The notes under the pieces are model-generated. The model ran no database searches. It had not been told where the DNA came from and saw only the letters and a list, made by a program, of their open reading frames with translations. The position numbers and the translations under genes were made by a program. Of a DNA stretch of 64,000 bases, positions 9,889-22,596 are shown piece after piece. Source of the stretch: Rhizophagus irregularis (taxonomy: Eukaryota > Glomeromycota > Glomeromycetes > Glomerales > Glomeraceae); NCBI RefSeq assembly GCF_026210795.1, contig NC_089451.1, positions 2,898,001 to 2,962,000 on the forward strand. The letters run 5' to 3'. Each line of letters opens with the position of its first letter. The first letter of the stretch is position 1.

Positions 9889-12119
9889 TACTATATAACA
9901 ATATATAAAAATTTTCCCTAACTATAAAAGGGATAAAATAAATATTATTTATTAAACACCTTATAAGTATGAGTAAATATGGTAATAATATTTATACAAA
10001 ATTCATTATGTTGATCACAAGTACAAGTATTGCATATATACTGTACATGTATGACAAGAAAATTTTGCATGTCCGGAATGCATGTTGATCATTAATCCTC
10101 ATTGTTACATAGAAAAAATCACAAAATTGAGAAAATTTTCTTAATACATATTAAATATACAAATTTCAAAAGTCATTAAGAAGATAAGTTTGGCTACTTT
10201 GAAAGTTTACTTAGAATGATAAAGAATGTCAAAGGTAGTTTTGAATATCACTTTTGATTTTTCATTAAAACCAACTTAAAAATGAACAGCATATATTTAT
10301 TATTTTCTAGTTTTATTTTAAAAAAAAATTTTGCGTATACTTCAGGGTATAAATTCAACATTTTAGTCAAAATAAACCACCTCTAGGTATTTAGATAAAA
10401 TATCTAAACTACTTGCATATAAATTTTTTAATATAAATATTTAATAAAAAAATAATACATTATCTATCTGTTTAATAATATGAATTTATTATTTTTAAAT
10501 ATAATTTCATTAAATTATTTTGATTTATAAAAATTTTTATTAATTCGTGATCTGTATGTTGATCTTTTTTTTTTTTTTTTTAAACAGTAATGCGCTTTAT
10601 TAATTATATAAGATCTAAATCGATCAATAATTACAAATTTAAGCACCTAGAGCAAAGAAAGTTCAAAGACTTTCTAAACCCTATAACTGAGTAATCTTTA
10701 GACTAATTTCTAATTTAAAATCTAACTAATACATTGTGTTTGATTTTAAAATTAATATTGTTTTATACTACGCTACTATTTTAAAATTTTTTGATGTTTT
10801 TGGATTTTTGCTATTTTCTATATTTTGAGGCTTTACATTTTTTCCTTAAACTTCCTAAACTAATTGTGAAGAAAATAATAATAATAACTATATACTGTAA
10901 TGAGTAAAAAAACGTCCTAAAATAAAGCAATAAAAATTTTAATAATAAAAATTTAAAAGAAAACTAAAATACTTTATCACGGAAAATATCCATCACAAAA
11001 CTCTTTGTTGTTTAAGAAAACTTCGATCAAATTCCAGAATCGTCATTTCTGTTAAACTTTTAATTTTGTTAAAAAATTTTTGGGATATAATTTGTTTATT
11101 CGTTATCCGAATTGTCCCTTTCTTCCTGCTTTCGCACTATACGCTTTTTGTTGATATTAGTCTTTTCTTCAACGTTATCATCCAAAGTATCCACTACTTT
11201 CTTTTTCCAGTAAAAAAAAATTGTCAACGTAATGTCCCTTTCAGTTTTTTATAAAAAAAAAATAATTCTTTTACCCAAAAAAAGAAAATCAATTATCAAA
11301 CAATAAATATCAAATTACCTTTATATTTTACTATAAGTCAATCAAAAATCGTTATGTTAATTTACTATTATTATTATTTATTATTATTCACTATTTATTG
11401 TTAAAAAAAATATATATATTTCAAACTAAAAAAGAAAACATTATTGATTAATAAGAATTTACATTTAGCGATTTATTTGGTTAAAGTGATTTCCCGACAG
11501 ATGATTTCTCAACAGGCCAGATGTATGCAGAATTATGCACGAACATGTGATCAAACAGCGTTAGACTGTCTTCGTAAGCGATTTATATACGGCACGATTT
11601 CATTTATTATAATTATAAACTAATAATAATTATAAACTAAAAAATCAACTATAAAAGAAAGAATCAAATTTCCTTTATAAATTTTACATTATGTTATATC
11701 GTAAAACAAGTTCAAAATAAATTATATTTCATATATTTTACATTTACATTTTATAGTCCTAACTCTTTGTTATCGGATCATTAAAATTTGCAGTAGATTC
11801 ATATAAATTATCAATCGCGTAAAACAATATTTGTCACATTATTTATTATGCGAACTTTATTGTGGCATAATTTTAAAAAGCAAATCAATAACTGAAAGAA
11901 GAAACATTACTAACGTTTCCTATATTTTTTTTGTACTGAAAACAATAAGTTTTGACATGTCGAAACTTAAAAAAAAAAATACTTTTTTTAAAAAATTTCT
12001 TGATACTTTTTTTTTATAGGACTTTCAGCGTGTTCAACTTCAGAAAATGAAATAAGTTTTGAAGCATTATTTTCAACTAAAACTAAGTATCAGTGACCAC
12101 CTTTGATGGTATAAGTGAC
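9889..12119. other. Gene-free AT-rich stretch
   Basis: No convincing reading frame was found. A T17 run at about 10567-10583 could be the reverse-strand A tail of a short retroposon, but no tRNA-like head was found. The phrase ATTATGCACGAACATGT at about 11533 recurs at about 14039, so it belongs to a dispersed repeat. A block at 11905-12030 is similar to 12866-13035. Confidence 0.5.
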
Positions 12120-12143
12120 ACGTAACTTTGTTTTTAAGTAAAA

Positions 12144-12236
12144 ATGGTTAGAAGACACAGTTTTAATCGTAGAGTACAACAAGATCTTAAAGAGTCTATT
12201 AAAGGTCAAGGAGAAGTGAACAATGTCAAATCCAAG
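12144..12236 (+). CDS. Possible first exon of an unidentified gene
   Basis: The ATG at 12144 opens 31 basic, polar codons (MVRRHSFNRRVQQDLKESIK...) that end at a good donor, AAG then GTACGT. The leader phrase GTTTTTAAGTAAAAATG recurs at about 12762, so the start region is duplicated within the locus. I could not link this exon in phase with the downstream pieces, so the gene may be decayed. Confidence 0.3.
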
Positions 12237-12402
12237 GTACGTATGACACATCTTTGGCGTATTTACGTAGCGGCAACCAGCGGCGTTTGCGTTGGAGGTA
12301 GTCTTATCATTTGTATCTTTACGTGTTTATCATAAATGGTACCATGTAGGTCTATGACCTTGTACCTTCGTTTCACCTTGTCTACCATGTAGGTCTTGAC
12401 CT

Positions 12403-12692
12403 CGTAGGCATTGCAGACGTTAAAAACGCTCGTGATATTGATGATGTACTCAGTTTTACTGACCATACATTAGCTAACATTTCTAGGAAATCCCCACCCT
12501 CTTATTTAGAGGCTACCACTGGTTCTGGCTTTAGATGCCATTATATGAAAAGATATGATAATATAAATAATAGTGATGTGTAGACCTTTGAATTATGCTC
12601 GTAGGACTCGACAACAGGCTCTTAGTTGTCATAGGTCTCACTTTTGTCACGGAAATTTGGATTGGAAAGACGTTGGTTGGAGTAGGGATTAA
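12403..12692 (+). pseudogene. Unidentified coding remnant in two pieces
   Basis: Two protein-like stretches lie on the plus strand in different frames. The first, 12403-12585, includes DIDDVLSFTDHTLANIS and SGFRCHYMKRYDNINN. The second, about 12597-12692, includes ARRTRQQALSCHRSHFCHG. Base composition here is closer to coding DNA than in the surroundings. No family is recognised. The change of frame and the stop after the first piece suggest a decayed gene or repeat-borne ORF. Confidence 0.35.
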
Positions 12693-13019
12693 GTCAGGAT
12701 TAATCCTAACGATGATGGTCATCTTAAGTGCTATAGGTAGGGGCTGATTTGCGTAACTTAGTTTTTAAGTAAAAATGAAAAAAAAACAGTTTATATAAAG
12801 TACGTTATGATAGTAATGGTAATAGGACAGGTTTAAATTACTTTTTTCTAATTTTTTTTTTAGGAAAAATTACTAACATTTCCAATATATTTTTTGTAGG
12901 TTTTTGGCGTGTTCGGTAAGTTTTGGCATGTCTAAGCCTTTTTTAAAAAAAAAAATTATCTTTTTTTTAAATTTCTTTTTAGGAAACGTTTCTAACGTTT
13001 TGATACCTTTTTTTTATAG

Positions 13020-13239
13020 GACTTTCGGCGGGCCAGATCTTAACGTTAAACGGAAGAAATATGAAGAATTGTTTTATAAGAAGTTTATAACACAAAAACT
13101 GGGTTTCAGAAATTTAGCTAAAAATAGTTGGTTACGTTTGGAATTTGAAATTATGGAAAAGCCAGAGTTTAGTAGAAAAATTAAAAAAGAAATTTTTGAT
13201 GGAATTATTGAAAAACACGAACATTTTTTCAATTTGTAA
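13020..13239 (+). CDS. Possible terminal exon of an unidentified gene
   Basis: After a pyrimidine-rich tract ending TTTTTTTATAG, an open segment begins TFGGPDLNVKRKKYEEL and runs to TAA at 13239. The peptide is about 72 residues, strongly charged and helical in character (KKFITQKLGFRNLAKNSW, EKPEFSRKIKKEIFDG). A near copy of the acceptor and first bases occurs at about 12015-12035 (TTTTTTATAGGACTTTC), so this exon end was duplicated. The upstream exons are uncertain. Confidence 0.35.
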
Positions 13240-14548
13240 ATATTCTATAAAAAACTTTCAAGAATAATAATGTACTAAATATAAACTAAATATTTATTTA
13301 TTTATAAATAACTTTACATGCGTAAAGATTTACCATTTGAGTATTACCTGCTACACAATTTTCTGTAAAAATTAATTTATTTTTGGCTCCATAACAAGAA
13401 TTATCAATAAGTTGTTTTCGATATAGGTCATTTGACAGGATCAGATTATGCTCACGTAAGTGATACAACCTGGATCTAGAACACACTTTTTTTTTTGTGT
13501 TAAGAAGGTACAAAAACAAATGATTATCAATCACGTGATTTTATACTACCTTACGTAAAATGAAACACTAAACACTAAGGGGAATATTTACAGAGACAAA
13601 TAAGCTATAGGTAATAAGAATTATTCTAAGAATTTATGATAATCAGTAAATATCAAATCATTAAAAAAATAAGTCAATTAACCCATTTTTAAAAATTGTT
13701 CAAACAATAATCAAAATTAATCAAACAATCATCACTGTCAGGCCAGTTATCATTATATTATTATTTACTCATTTTTTTTTAATAAGATGATTGTGAAAAC
13801 TCTTGCTGCTGCCGGAATAACTCATCCGATAGAAAATTACTTTTCCATTTTTATGGCAAGCTATCCCAAATTTACAAATAAATATTATGCTAAGCTGCTC
13901 AACCAGACATATTATGATTTTCACTTTACATAGCGTCAGCACGTCAATTAACAAAAAATATATCATAAATAAATTATTATCGTTATCACACGGAAATGTA
14001 TTGTGACAATGACTGTACAAAGAATACTTAGTTTCAAATTATGCACGAACATGTACAAATAAAGTTAAATTTAAAATCAAGAATATTAATCTGTGTGATG
14101 GTTGATTTATTTGTTGGGAATATGGCTGACGTATTCGTAACGCATGAATATTATTACTATAACAGATAATAGATTTATACCAATCTTTAAATAATTTCTA
14201 AAAAAGGATATACCCGATATGACCCGGACAATTTTGAAACATAAAGGGAGAATAACAAAAAGAAAACAATACGGTACATAGGGAAGGAAATAACAATGAA
14301 AAAATAAATTACATAATAAGAAAACAATGTAAATTATGTAAAATTCTAATTTTTTACGATGATAATAGATATTTTAAAAGCCATAAAATTTGTTTGTTTG
14401 GTTTATTATAAATACACTTGGCTTCACATCGTAAAATTTCATCAAAAGAAAAAGTCCAAAGAACAAAAAAAAATCAACTAATCAAATTAATCAAAGAAAT
14501 CAAAAAAATACTAAATTCTCAATTATTTCTCAAGTAAATTAATCAAAA
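13240..14548. other. Gene-free AT-rich stretch with a promoter-like end
   Basis: I see no supported gene. TATAAATACACTTGG at about 14408 is followed by an A-rich leader up to the ATG at 14549 and resembles a host promoter. Confidence 0.4.
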
Positions 14549-14778
14549 ATGAATCCAACAACTATTATTACCTCTAAACCAATTGTTATTGTTATTTCCG
14601 AAATAACTGAAAAACCTGATGGTAATCCTACAAACTCGTGTTCTATAATGTAAACGGAAAATTCTTCTACGAGGACGCACAAACGACTTAACGACTTCGG
14701 TTATTACATGAAAATCAATTTTTAACCGAAAAATTATACCTAATGACTATTCGTTACGAAATGGCCTAGAGCTATTAT
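14549..14778 (+). pseudogene. Small host gene with a frame change
   Basis: The ATG at 14549 starts MNPTTIITSKPIVIVISEI and the frame closes after 34 codons. From about 14639 a different frame reads VFYNVNGKFFYEDAQTT, then a stop, then LHENQFLTEKLYLMTIRYEMA. That second part looks like genuine protein sequence continuing the first. The simplest reading is a formerly single small gene broken by one frameshift near 14630-14640 and one stop near 14690. Family unknown. Confidence 0.45.
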
Positions 14779-15554
14779 TTCTATTAAATTTCTTTATATC
14801 AACATGTATCATATGTATCATAAATATGTAATTTAAAACTTTATTTGTAATTTTGAAATATTTTTTATATTTTTTACTTGTTCATTAAAAATTTAAAAAT
14901 AAAAATTTTTTAATTTTACGTAAATTATAACTGAAAATATTCTTCTGTTGCGCTTCATCTTCATTAAAAAAAAAAAAAAAGATTGTTTATTTGTTTATTA
15001 CACAGCAGCTTCCGTGTGATCAACTCCTTAAAAATGTGACCGTAAATCCAAACTATTTTAATCACTATAGAGAGTACCAATTTTGCCATAGCATGTCAAT
15101 CCGGCTGATCATTTCAACCTAAGAGGATTTTATTAAAAAATAAATTTCAAATAATTAATAATGACTATTATATTTAAATAGTAATTTTAATTTAACTGTT
15201 AATATATTTTTTTTATTAATAATAAAACAAAAAAAAATAGTAGAAAGTATTAATTTTATTTAATAATTGACCAATTTTACTTTAGAATGTGGCTGATCAC
15301 ATCAAAATTCTCAGCTTAAAGAAATTTTTATTTATAAAAATAAAAAAACACAACTTACTGCAGCACACCACCAGAATTTTTGCAATCCAAATTTAGCTTT
15401 AATTTTTCAAAATTAATTAAATCATTTTAGTACTATTGGTAAAATCATATTTATGGCAACGCGTTTTTTTCATTTATATTTTTAATTACCATGTTTATAC
15501 AGTATTATAAATGATGTATTTGCATGATCCAGATTTATCAACGGTACTGCATCA
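14779..15554. other. Gene-free AT-rich stretch
   Basis: I see no gene. It contains a short A-run and a TGTGATCAAC/GCTGATCA-type phrase repeated near 15016, 15095 and 15292. Confidence 0.35.
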
Positions 15555-15854
15555 CGGCGGATTTATGAAATACCCTAAATTTGTCCGTCATGTCAAATTA
15601 AATAAATATTTGACAGTCTTTTAGTCACCAAATTTCCCAAATTAATTAGTGAACAGTCAAAAATGAGCCCTAAAAAATTTTTTTGTACCCCAAATCTTGC
15701 GTCTAACCAATTTTTCCGTTACCTAACAAATTTTTCCAGTGTTAAAGGTGCGTCATATTTGACATTTTTTAGGAAAAAAGCTTAATGTTTCTGTAAGTCA
15801 ATTTTAATTCCCGAGGGTGCAGCAGGGTTTTTGCCAAATTTCATAAATCCGCCG
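15555..15854. mobile_element. Short inverted-repeat element (MITE), about 300 bp
   Basis: The left end reads CGGCGGATTTATGAAAT and the right end is its exact reverse complement, ATTTCATAAATCCGCCG. The 300-bp interior has no coding capacity and is less AT-rich than its surroundings. No clear target-site duplication was found, so the superfamily is undecided. Confidence 0.6.
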
Positions 15855-17251
15855 CCGCAATGGCTGTTTAATTAGAATCGCTGATTGAAATTATACTGGG
15901 TCAAAAACTGTTGTGGATGATAATATATGGAAAGGGTACGTAGAGGAGTTGGATCATCTGTTTAGTATATATATATTATTTTTTTTGAATATATTGTATT
16001 TGTATTGAAATTATTTTTTAAAAAATTATCTTTTATTAAAATAAAATTGTTCAAAAAAAAAAGTATCAAATAAAATTATATTATGTTGTTAATGCTAATT
16101 TTTTTTAAAAAAATTACTTAAGAGCACTTAAAAAATGTATCATTAAAAAATGTTTATGGTGAAACAAATTATATTTATTATGTTATTATTAAAAATTTGT
16201 TAAAATCTATTTAGGTTCAATTTTTTATATTCATTTTTTATTAATGAGATGTTTATAAAATTAATGTATGACGTTAATTAATAATGAGATAATATATGTA
16301 TTTTTTTATATAAAAAGTACTTTCAATTTCTCTTTAAAACATACTTCTATAAGAAGGGACCATAAATAAAATGACATCGATTTGAAGAATATTAGTTACA
16401 TTCTTAAAATGAAAAAAAAAGAATCCACACCCTGGATAATATTCACTTACACAAGAGTCAAAGACCAATCCTTATAAAAAAAGTCCAAAAAAATGATGTT
16501 ACGGTATTTATGTTTTTAAACTAAAAAATTCCTCTCCTATAAGTTATGATCGTTAAATTCCAAGAGATTTACTTGAAATAATGTTATTCAAGTTTCCCCT
16601 CCTCACGTGAAATTATCGTTTAAAGTCTCTGATTTTGAAAATACTCTTTCTTTGAAATTGTTGTTTCATTTTATTGAAATTCATGTGCGACAACATACAA
16701 ATGATCTGCAATCACATGACATATATCCAATCAAATACGTGATTTTTTATATTGAAACGAAAAAATTAAACACTCCATTTAAATGCCGTAAGCAATTATT
16801 TTTTAACTTTATTATAATAATTAATATATTTTTGTAAAAATATGACTTAAATATAAAAATTAAATATAATATTAAAGTAAATCAAAAACATATATTGAGT
16901 CGTATTAAACATATAAGAATTATACACCAATATCCAATAATCCTTCAGTTACTCACTTCTATGATCTTATATGAATTGCTTTTCGTCTCTATTATTAAAA
17001 ATACAGTATACAAATTTTATTATCAATTGTTATAATAAAATATAATTATTCTAAACAAATACTCAACCCGCATTTTAAATTCCCATTTTATTATTTATGG
17101 TAACTTCACCGTGATTCTTATTTTTCTTCCATGTGTTTTTTTGTGATTTTTTTTTTGTGATTTCAATAGTTAAAGGGTATAATGATTGGTTTTTTATTAC
17201 ATAAACCTAAATTTTGCCTTATTTTCTTTTATTTTACAAAATTTGTAAAAT
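15855..17251. other. Gene-free AT-rich stretch, promoter of the BTB pseudogene at its right end
   Basis: Only AT-rich sequence and short chance frames were seen. The last 100 bp include a T-rich tract and an A-rich leader before the ATG at 17252. Confidence 0.4.
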
Positions 17252-18575
17252 ATGAATCGTACCTTAGATTTTTTAAATTTGCTCCAAGATCCTATTGACT
17301 ATAATGTAAAAATTATAGTTGGTAAAGAACAGAATATTAAAGAATTTAACCTACATTCAGAAATCTTAGCTTCTAGATCCAATTATTTTAAAATACTTTA
17401 TCTTTACGATGGGCAAAAAAAGAAAATGGAATAATTTTTTTTTAAAAAGCCTAACATTTCACTTTTGATATTTCAAGTTCTAATAAAGTAAGTATTTACT
17501 TCCATTATATTTAATAAAAAAGAAAAAAAATTTACCTCAAAATCAAAATTATTATGAATAGGTATATTTATTCGGGGATAATTTCCGTTGAAAATAATGA
17601 GATTAGTCTTATAATTGATGTTATAATTTCCGCTGATGAACTTGAATTACTTGAGCTTTATCAACAACTTGAGGAAGTTTTGCTTTGGAATATATTAGAA
17701 TGGAAAACAAAAGATATTGTTAAAATTTTACAATGTGATAATTTCGTTAATTTACATAAAGTTGAAATAGATTTGTTGTGTAATAATCCCGAAGTTATTT
17801 TTGAATCAGATGATTACTTAAAAATGGAAGAAACTAAACTTGTTCAATTTTTAAGATGTGATTATCTTAAATTAGAAGAAATTAAAATTTGGGAATATTT
17901 AATTAAATGGGAATCAAAAATACCAATTCCATATTAAATAATGAAACCATTGAATTTCATAGATCTAAAGAAAACTTTACAAAGTTGTATCTTTCATATT
18001 CGATTTTTTCAAATGTCACTTGATGAATACACGAAGTTTAGAACTTATTTTAAAAATATTTTACCTGATGATTTCGATGATGAAGTTACTCAATATTTTT
18101 CAAATTCTGCCTCCAAGATATATATTTGATGTTGCATTAATAGCAAGTTAGATCGATAAGAAAAAAAGGAACACTTTGCTAGTCGTGATGGTTTTGGGAT
18201 TGATAAATTTCATAAACATTGCGATAATTAGGGACCAACTATTCTTATAATTAAAGTTCGCCACCTAAGAGAGATAATTGTTGGATATAATGGTGTCGTA
18301 CCAAAATGGTAGCAGATGGAAGACCCCATAATCATATAAATTATCAATGTATAACGTCAAATTTATTTTATTTTCATTAACAACATTTAATCCTATATTA
18401 AGTTGAGTCTGAAAAAGAAGAGAGATCATATTTTGGTTTACAAGATTTGTATATCAAATCATCAGGATCTTTTATTAATAATATTGTTGGTAAGCAACAT
18501 TCATATGATAGAAAATCATTAATAGAGAAATTTTTGAAATAGAGTATTTCAAGTTATTATTGATAATAGATTATC
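17252..18575 (+). pseudogene. Decayed BTB-BACK-TLDc gene
   Basis: BTB-BACK-TLDc proteins are a large family in arbuscular mycorrhizal fungi; BTB domains usually recruit cullin-3 ubiquitin ligases. The first exon starts MNRTLDFLNLLQDPIDYNV, a BTB start, with the typical FNLHSEILASRSNYFKI. A one-base frame change near 17410 follows, after which AKKENGIIFFKKPNISLL continues in another frame to a donor at about 17488. The next exon begins after AATAG at about 17562 with RYIYSGIIS and holds the BACK region. It has an in-frame TAA at 17935-17937 and continues to 18129. Past that, FASRDGFGIDKFHKHCDN and ERSYFGLQDLYIKSSG are recognisable TLDc motifs with further stops and shifts, ending near 18575. 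Confidence 0.8.
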
Positions 18576-19282
18576 TACCTTGATATTAATTAGGTTTCAA
18601 AATTTTAATATTATTAAACAGGTACTCATAAATGAGATAACGAAAGCGCGTTCAATGAAAAAAATAAATCAGCCGTCGATGATTTAATAAAGTCGCAGAT
18701 AATCAATACCAGATGATATGAATCGGACATATTCAAAAATTTAGATAATTTGCCGATCTTTATTATTTCAAGTGATGTAGTACAATGATTTTGACATCAT
18801 CTTTTTTTTCATCACTGTATTCCCACACCTATTCCCACAATATGTCTCAATTGTTTAAAATAATCACGTCGGACATAAAATTATACTATTTTAATCACTA
18901 AGCCACTTAATATATAATGAGTATTTTTAAATATATTTACATATTAATACACTAACAGCTAATATAAATAAAACTATAACTATTAAAAACTGATACTATA
19001 CATATACAAGCTCCGCACATCATCAATTGCAGAATCACATGAGATACGATCATTTTTTACTCACAGTTGTGAGTCGCGATTTTTTTACTTGTAAACAAGT
19101 ATATATATACCATCAGTTTTCTCCAAAAAAAAAAAAAAAATACTCCCCTTTTTTAGAACGTTCTTTCCAAAAATGCCCTAGAGTCCGAATATAACAAATA
19201 ATAAATAATATGGTTGTATTTTACGTTTAACAACCTTTGTGTTTACCTATACCCTTCCTTTCGCAAGAAACTTCCCATCGTA
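18576..19282. other. Gene-free stretch before the Tc1/mariner remnant
   Basis: I see no gene. An A16 run is at about 19125. The left end of the transposon should lie in this stretch, but no terminal inverted repeat was identified. Confidence 0.35.
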
Positions 19283-20099
19283 ATGTCTTCTTTGAATAAA
19301 AAAACGTCTTGTGAAGTTTTCTTATTACATTTATGAAATAACGGTATTCATAATGTAAAAGAATTACATAAGTTAACAAACATCCCAAAGTCCACTATTT
19401 ACGATAATATAAAAAAATTAAAAGAAAATGGGACTATAAAGCATGCTGGAGACCTAAAAAGATTACCACAAATGTCTCCCGTGCACTTGGTCAATATGTA
19501 AGGCATGATACGTCTCTTTCCACAAGAACTTTGGAGAAAATATAGGCGTAGAAGTATCGTATAGAACCATTGGAAGGCATCTTTCAAGTATTGGTTATGT
19601 AAAAAGACTGCCTAATGCAACCCCTATGCTGATGACCGAAACACATAAGGTAAAGCGTGTGGAGTGGGCAAAAAAACATATTAATAACCAATGGGACAAA
19701 CTGGTTTTACTGATAAAACTGCTTTTCAAATCTTTAGAAACACCGTTGAACAATGGTATAAAGGAGAAAGACCAGTTCGGATTATGCCTTAAGATTGGCA
19801 TGAGGTGATTTCTACGTGAAAGGAAAAACAAAATTATTTTGTTTTAAACAAATTATGAATGCCAAATTTTATGTGGATTGTGGAAATTCTTCGTACACAT
19901 ATTACTGAGATCTTCCAGATGCTTGGTGATCATTGGTGCTTCCAACAAGACAATGATCCCAAGCATACCAGCCATCTTGCAAAAGCCTTTCTTAAGGAAA
20001 ATGTTTCAGTAGTGTTAAAATGGCCATCCAACAGTCTCAACTTAAATCTTATCAAAAATTTATGGGCAATTATTTACCAGTTACAGCATTGAAACACTA
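19283..20099 (+). mobile_element. Tc1/mariner transposase remnant
   Basis: The reading starts at an ATG at 19283 with a helix-turn-helix region (KELHKLTNIPKSTIYDNIKK). It continues through several frame changes and stops to a clear DDE-type C-terminal part: WCFQQDNDPKHTSHLAK (the DNDPKHT block) and WPSNSLNLNLIKNLW, corresponding to the usual SPDLNPIENLW. At least five stops or shifts make it non-functional. The 3' end of the coding region is included in the tandem repeat that follows. Confidence 0.8.
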
Positions 20100-21966
20100 G
20101 GCAACAGGTGAAAGCTCTCTGAATGGAGTATTGCCAGTTTACTAGATGTGTGTAAAATGACTAGGAGACTTTAAAAGAGGTGTGTATTTTTTTATTTGCA
20201 AAGTGGGTAACTTCCTAAGCTAAAATTAGAACGGATAACTCATTTGAGTCGGGGAGTTCACAAATTTTACTTAGGAAGGTACTGGATTTATTTGTTTGGG
20301 TTGGGTAAGGGTGAGCAAAGTGGGTAATTCCTCTGAAATTACCTGCTTTTTCTTTTTTATTTATTTTTATTTTTATTTTTTTATTCCCTTTTTTTCTTCT
20401 TTTTTTTATTTTTTTTATTTCTCTTGTTCACTTGATAACCAACTTAAGCAAATAACATCCTACTTTGTTATTGATAAAGTCTGCTAATTCTAAAGGAGGA
20501 ATTGGCTATGTCTTCTTTACCATTAAATAAAAATTTAGCACACTATTAATAATTTTTTCTTTCTTATAATAATAGGTAAATGCAGAGATTTACAATCACT
20601 GGTAAAATGAAGAAATTTCCTAGAGGAATTCTTGAAAAAGAGTGCATATTAAGTATTAAAAATGTGAAAAATTTTTTTTATATTTATGCTTTATATTTGT
20701 TATCTGATTTCTTATTATTGAATTGTATTCAATTATTTATCAATTACAGCATTATTTTGTATTGAAATACTGGACAACAGATGAAAATTCTCTGAATAGA
20801 ACATTACTGACTTTTAGATAAGTATAAATGGCTTATTAAGAGACTTTAAAAGAGGTGTGTATTTTTTTATTTGCAAAGTAGGTAACTTCCTAAGCTAAAA
20901 TTAGAACGGATAACTCATTTGAGTCGGGGAGTTCACAAATTTTACTTAGGAGGGTACTGGATTTATTTGTTTGGGTTGGGTAAGGGTGAGCAAAGTGGGT
21001 AATTCCTATGAAATTACCTGCTTTTTCTTTTTTATTTATTTTTATTTTTATTTTTTTATTCTCTTTTTTTCTTTTTTTTTTATTTTTTTTATTTCTCTTG
21101 TTCACTTGATAACCAACTCAAGCAAATAACATCCTACTTTGTTATTGATAAAGTCTGCTAATTCTAAAGGAGGAATTGGCTATGTCTTCTTTACCATTAA
21201 ATAAAAATTTAGCACACTATTAATAATTTTTTCTTTCTTATAATAGGTAAATGCAGAGATTTACAATCACTGGTAAAATGAAGAAATTTCCTAGAGGAAT
21301 TCTTGAAAAAGAGTGCATAACAAGTATTAAAATGTGAAAAATTTTTTTTATATTTATGCTTTATATTTGTTATCTGATTTCTTATTATTGAATTGTATTC
21401 AATTATTTATCAATTACAGCATTATTTTGTATTGAAATACTGGACAACAGATGAAAATTCTCTGAATGGAACATTACTGACTTTTAGATAAGTGTAAATG
21501 TCTTATTAAGAGACTTTAAAAGAGGTGTGTATTTTTTTATTTGCAAAGTGGGTAACTTCCTAAGCTAAAATTAGAACGGATAACTCATTTGAGTCGGGGA
21601 GTTCACAAATTTTACTTAGGAGGGTACTGGATTTATTTGTTTGGGTTGGGTAAGGGTGAGCAAAGTGGGTAATTCCTATGAAATTACCTGCTTTTTCTTT
21701 TTTCTTTTATTTTTATTTTTATTTTTTTATTCCCTTTTTTTCTTTTTTTTTATTTTTATTTTTTTTTATTTCTCTTGTTCACTTGATAACCAACTCAAGC
21801 AGATAATATCCTACTTTGTTGTCAGTAAAGTCTGCTAATTCTAAAGGAGGAATTGGCTATGTCTTCTTTACCATTAAATAAAAATTTAGCACACTATTAA
21901 TAATTTTTCTTTCTCATAATAGGTAAATGCAGAGATTTACAATCACTGGTAGAATGAAGAAATTTC
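20080..21966. repeat. Tandem repeat of about 670-675 bp, roughly 2.7 copies
   Basis: The phrase GAGACTTTAAAAGAGGTGTG starts at 20165, 20840 and 21510, giving periods of 675 and 670 bp. The third copy diverges at about 21966. Each unit carries AGTCGGGGAGTTCACAAATT, a T-rich tract, GGAGGAATTGGCTATG and a stretch related to the end of the Tc1/mariner coding region (about 20086-20165). The copies are nearly identical, so the duplication is recent. The small frames in each copy (for example those beginning MGWVRVSKVGNS) are by-products of the repeat. Confidence 0.88.
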
Positions 21967-22239
21967 AATTTAAAAGGAATAATATTTGGTAAATAATTAA
22001 TTTGAAAATTATTTTAAGAACATTATATATCATGTATTTTTCTTTTTTTCTAGTTACTATAATCAAATTGCTAATTTTGTGAATAACATTGATAAAAATT
22101 CTAGCATATTAGAGATATATAATTTTATAAAGTTTAGTTACACAAGTTTTAGAATATATCCTCAAGTAATTACAAATTTGGAAAATAATGAAAATTCTTT
22201 AAATATAACCGGCAGGGGTAATAGGACAGGGCGCTCTTA

Positions 22240-22596
22240 TAGTTGCTTCAACAAACACTTAGTTATACCAATTATATTTATCAGCCTAAAATTACAGATG
22301 ATACTCCAGAAGATTTTGTTAATTTAATGAAAAAATGCTGGAATACTGATCCTAAAAAGAGACCTTCAGCAAAAGTTTGGGAAAGTCTTGATCTTTGGGC
22401 TAATATGGGAAAAGATGTTAATCAGTTTAATCAAGCTGATGAATTACGATTGCAATTAATAAAATCTAAGTTGCTTGGTCCAGAATTTAGTGAAGAGGCT
22501 CATTCAAAAGCAATTTATACAAGTAGATCATTAAGTTCTTTTACTTCCAAATCTTCGTCTAATTCATTAATGAATTCATTGAAGCAAAGTACGTAA
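22240..22596 (+). pseudogene. C-terminal remnant of a tyrosine-kinase-like protein kinase
   Basis: Glomeromycete genomes hold hundreds of TKL-type kinases. This piece has the end of the kinase fold, PKITDDTPEDFVNLMKKCW followed by DPKKRPSA (subdomain XI, the CW...DP..RPS signature). After it comes the usual C-terminal tail with LIKSKLLGPEF, AIYTSRSLSSF and a Ser-rich end. No ATP-binding loop, HRD or DFG motif is present upstream; the tandem repeat occupies that place. It is a 5'-truncated remnant. A similar tail phrase, YTSKQLSKLISEIILHIED, near 22846 suggests a second decayed copy. Confidence 0.75.

Noticed and set aside
10567-10583. T17 run as evidence of a SINE
   Set aside because: No tRNA-like promoter or target duplication could be found around it; left as an unassigned homopolymer.
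14549-14653. 34-residue peptide ending CSIM, resembling a CaaX-terminated pheromone precursor
   Set aside because: The downstream sequence continues as protein-like code in another frame, so the CaaX-like end is best explained by a frameshift in a longer gene.
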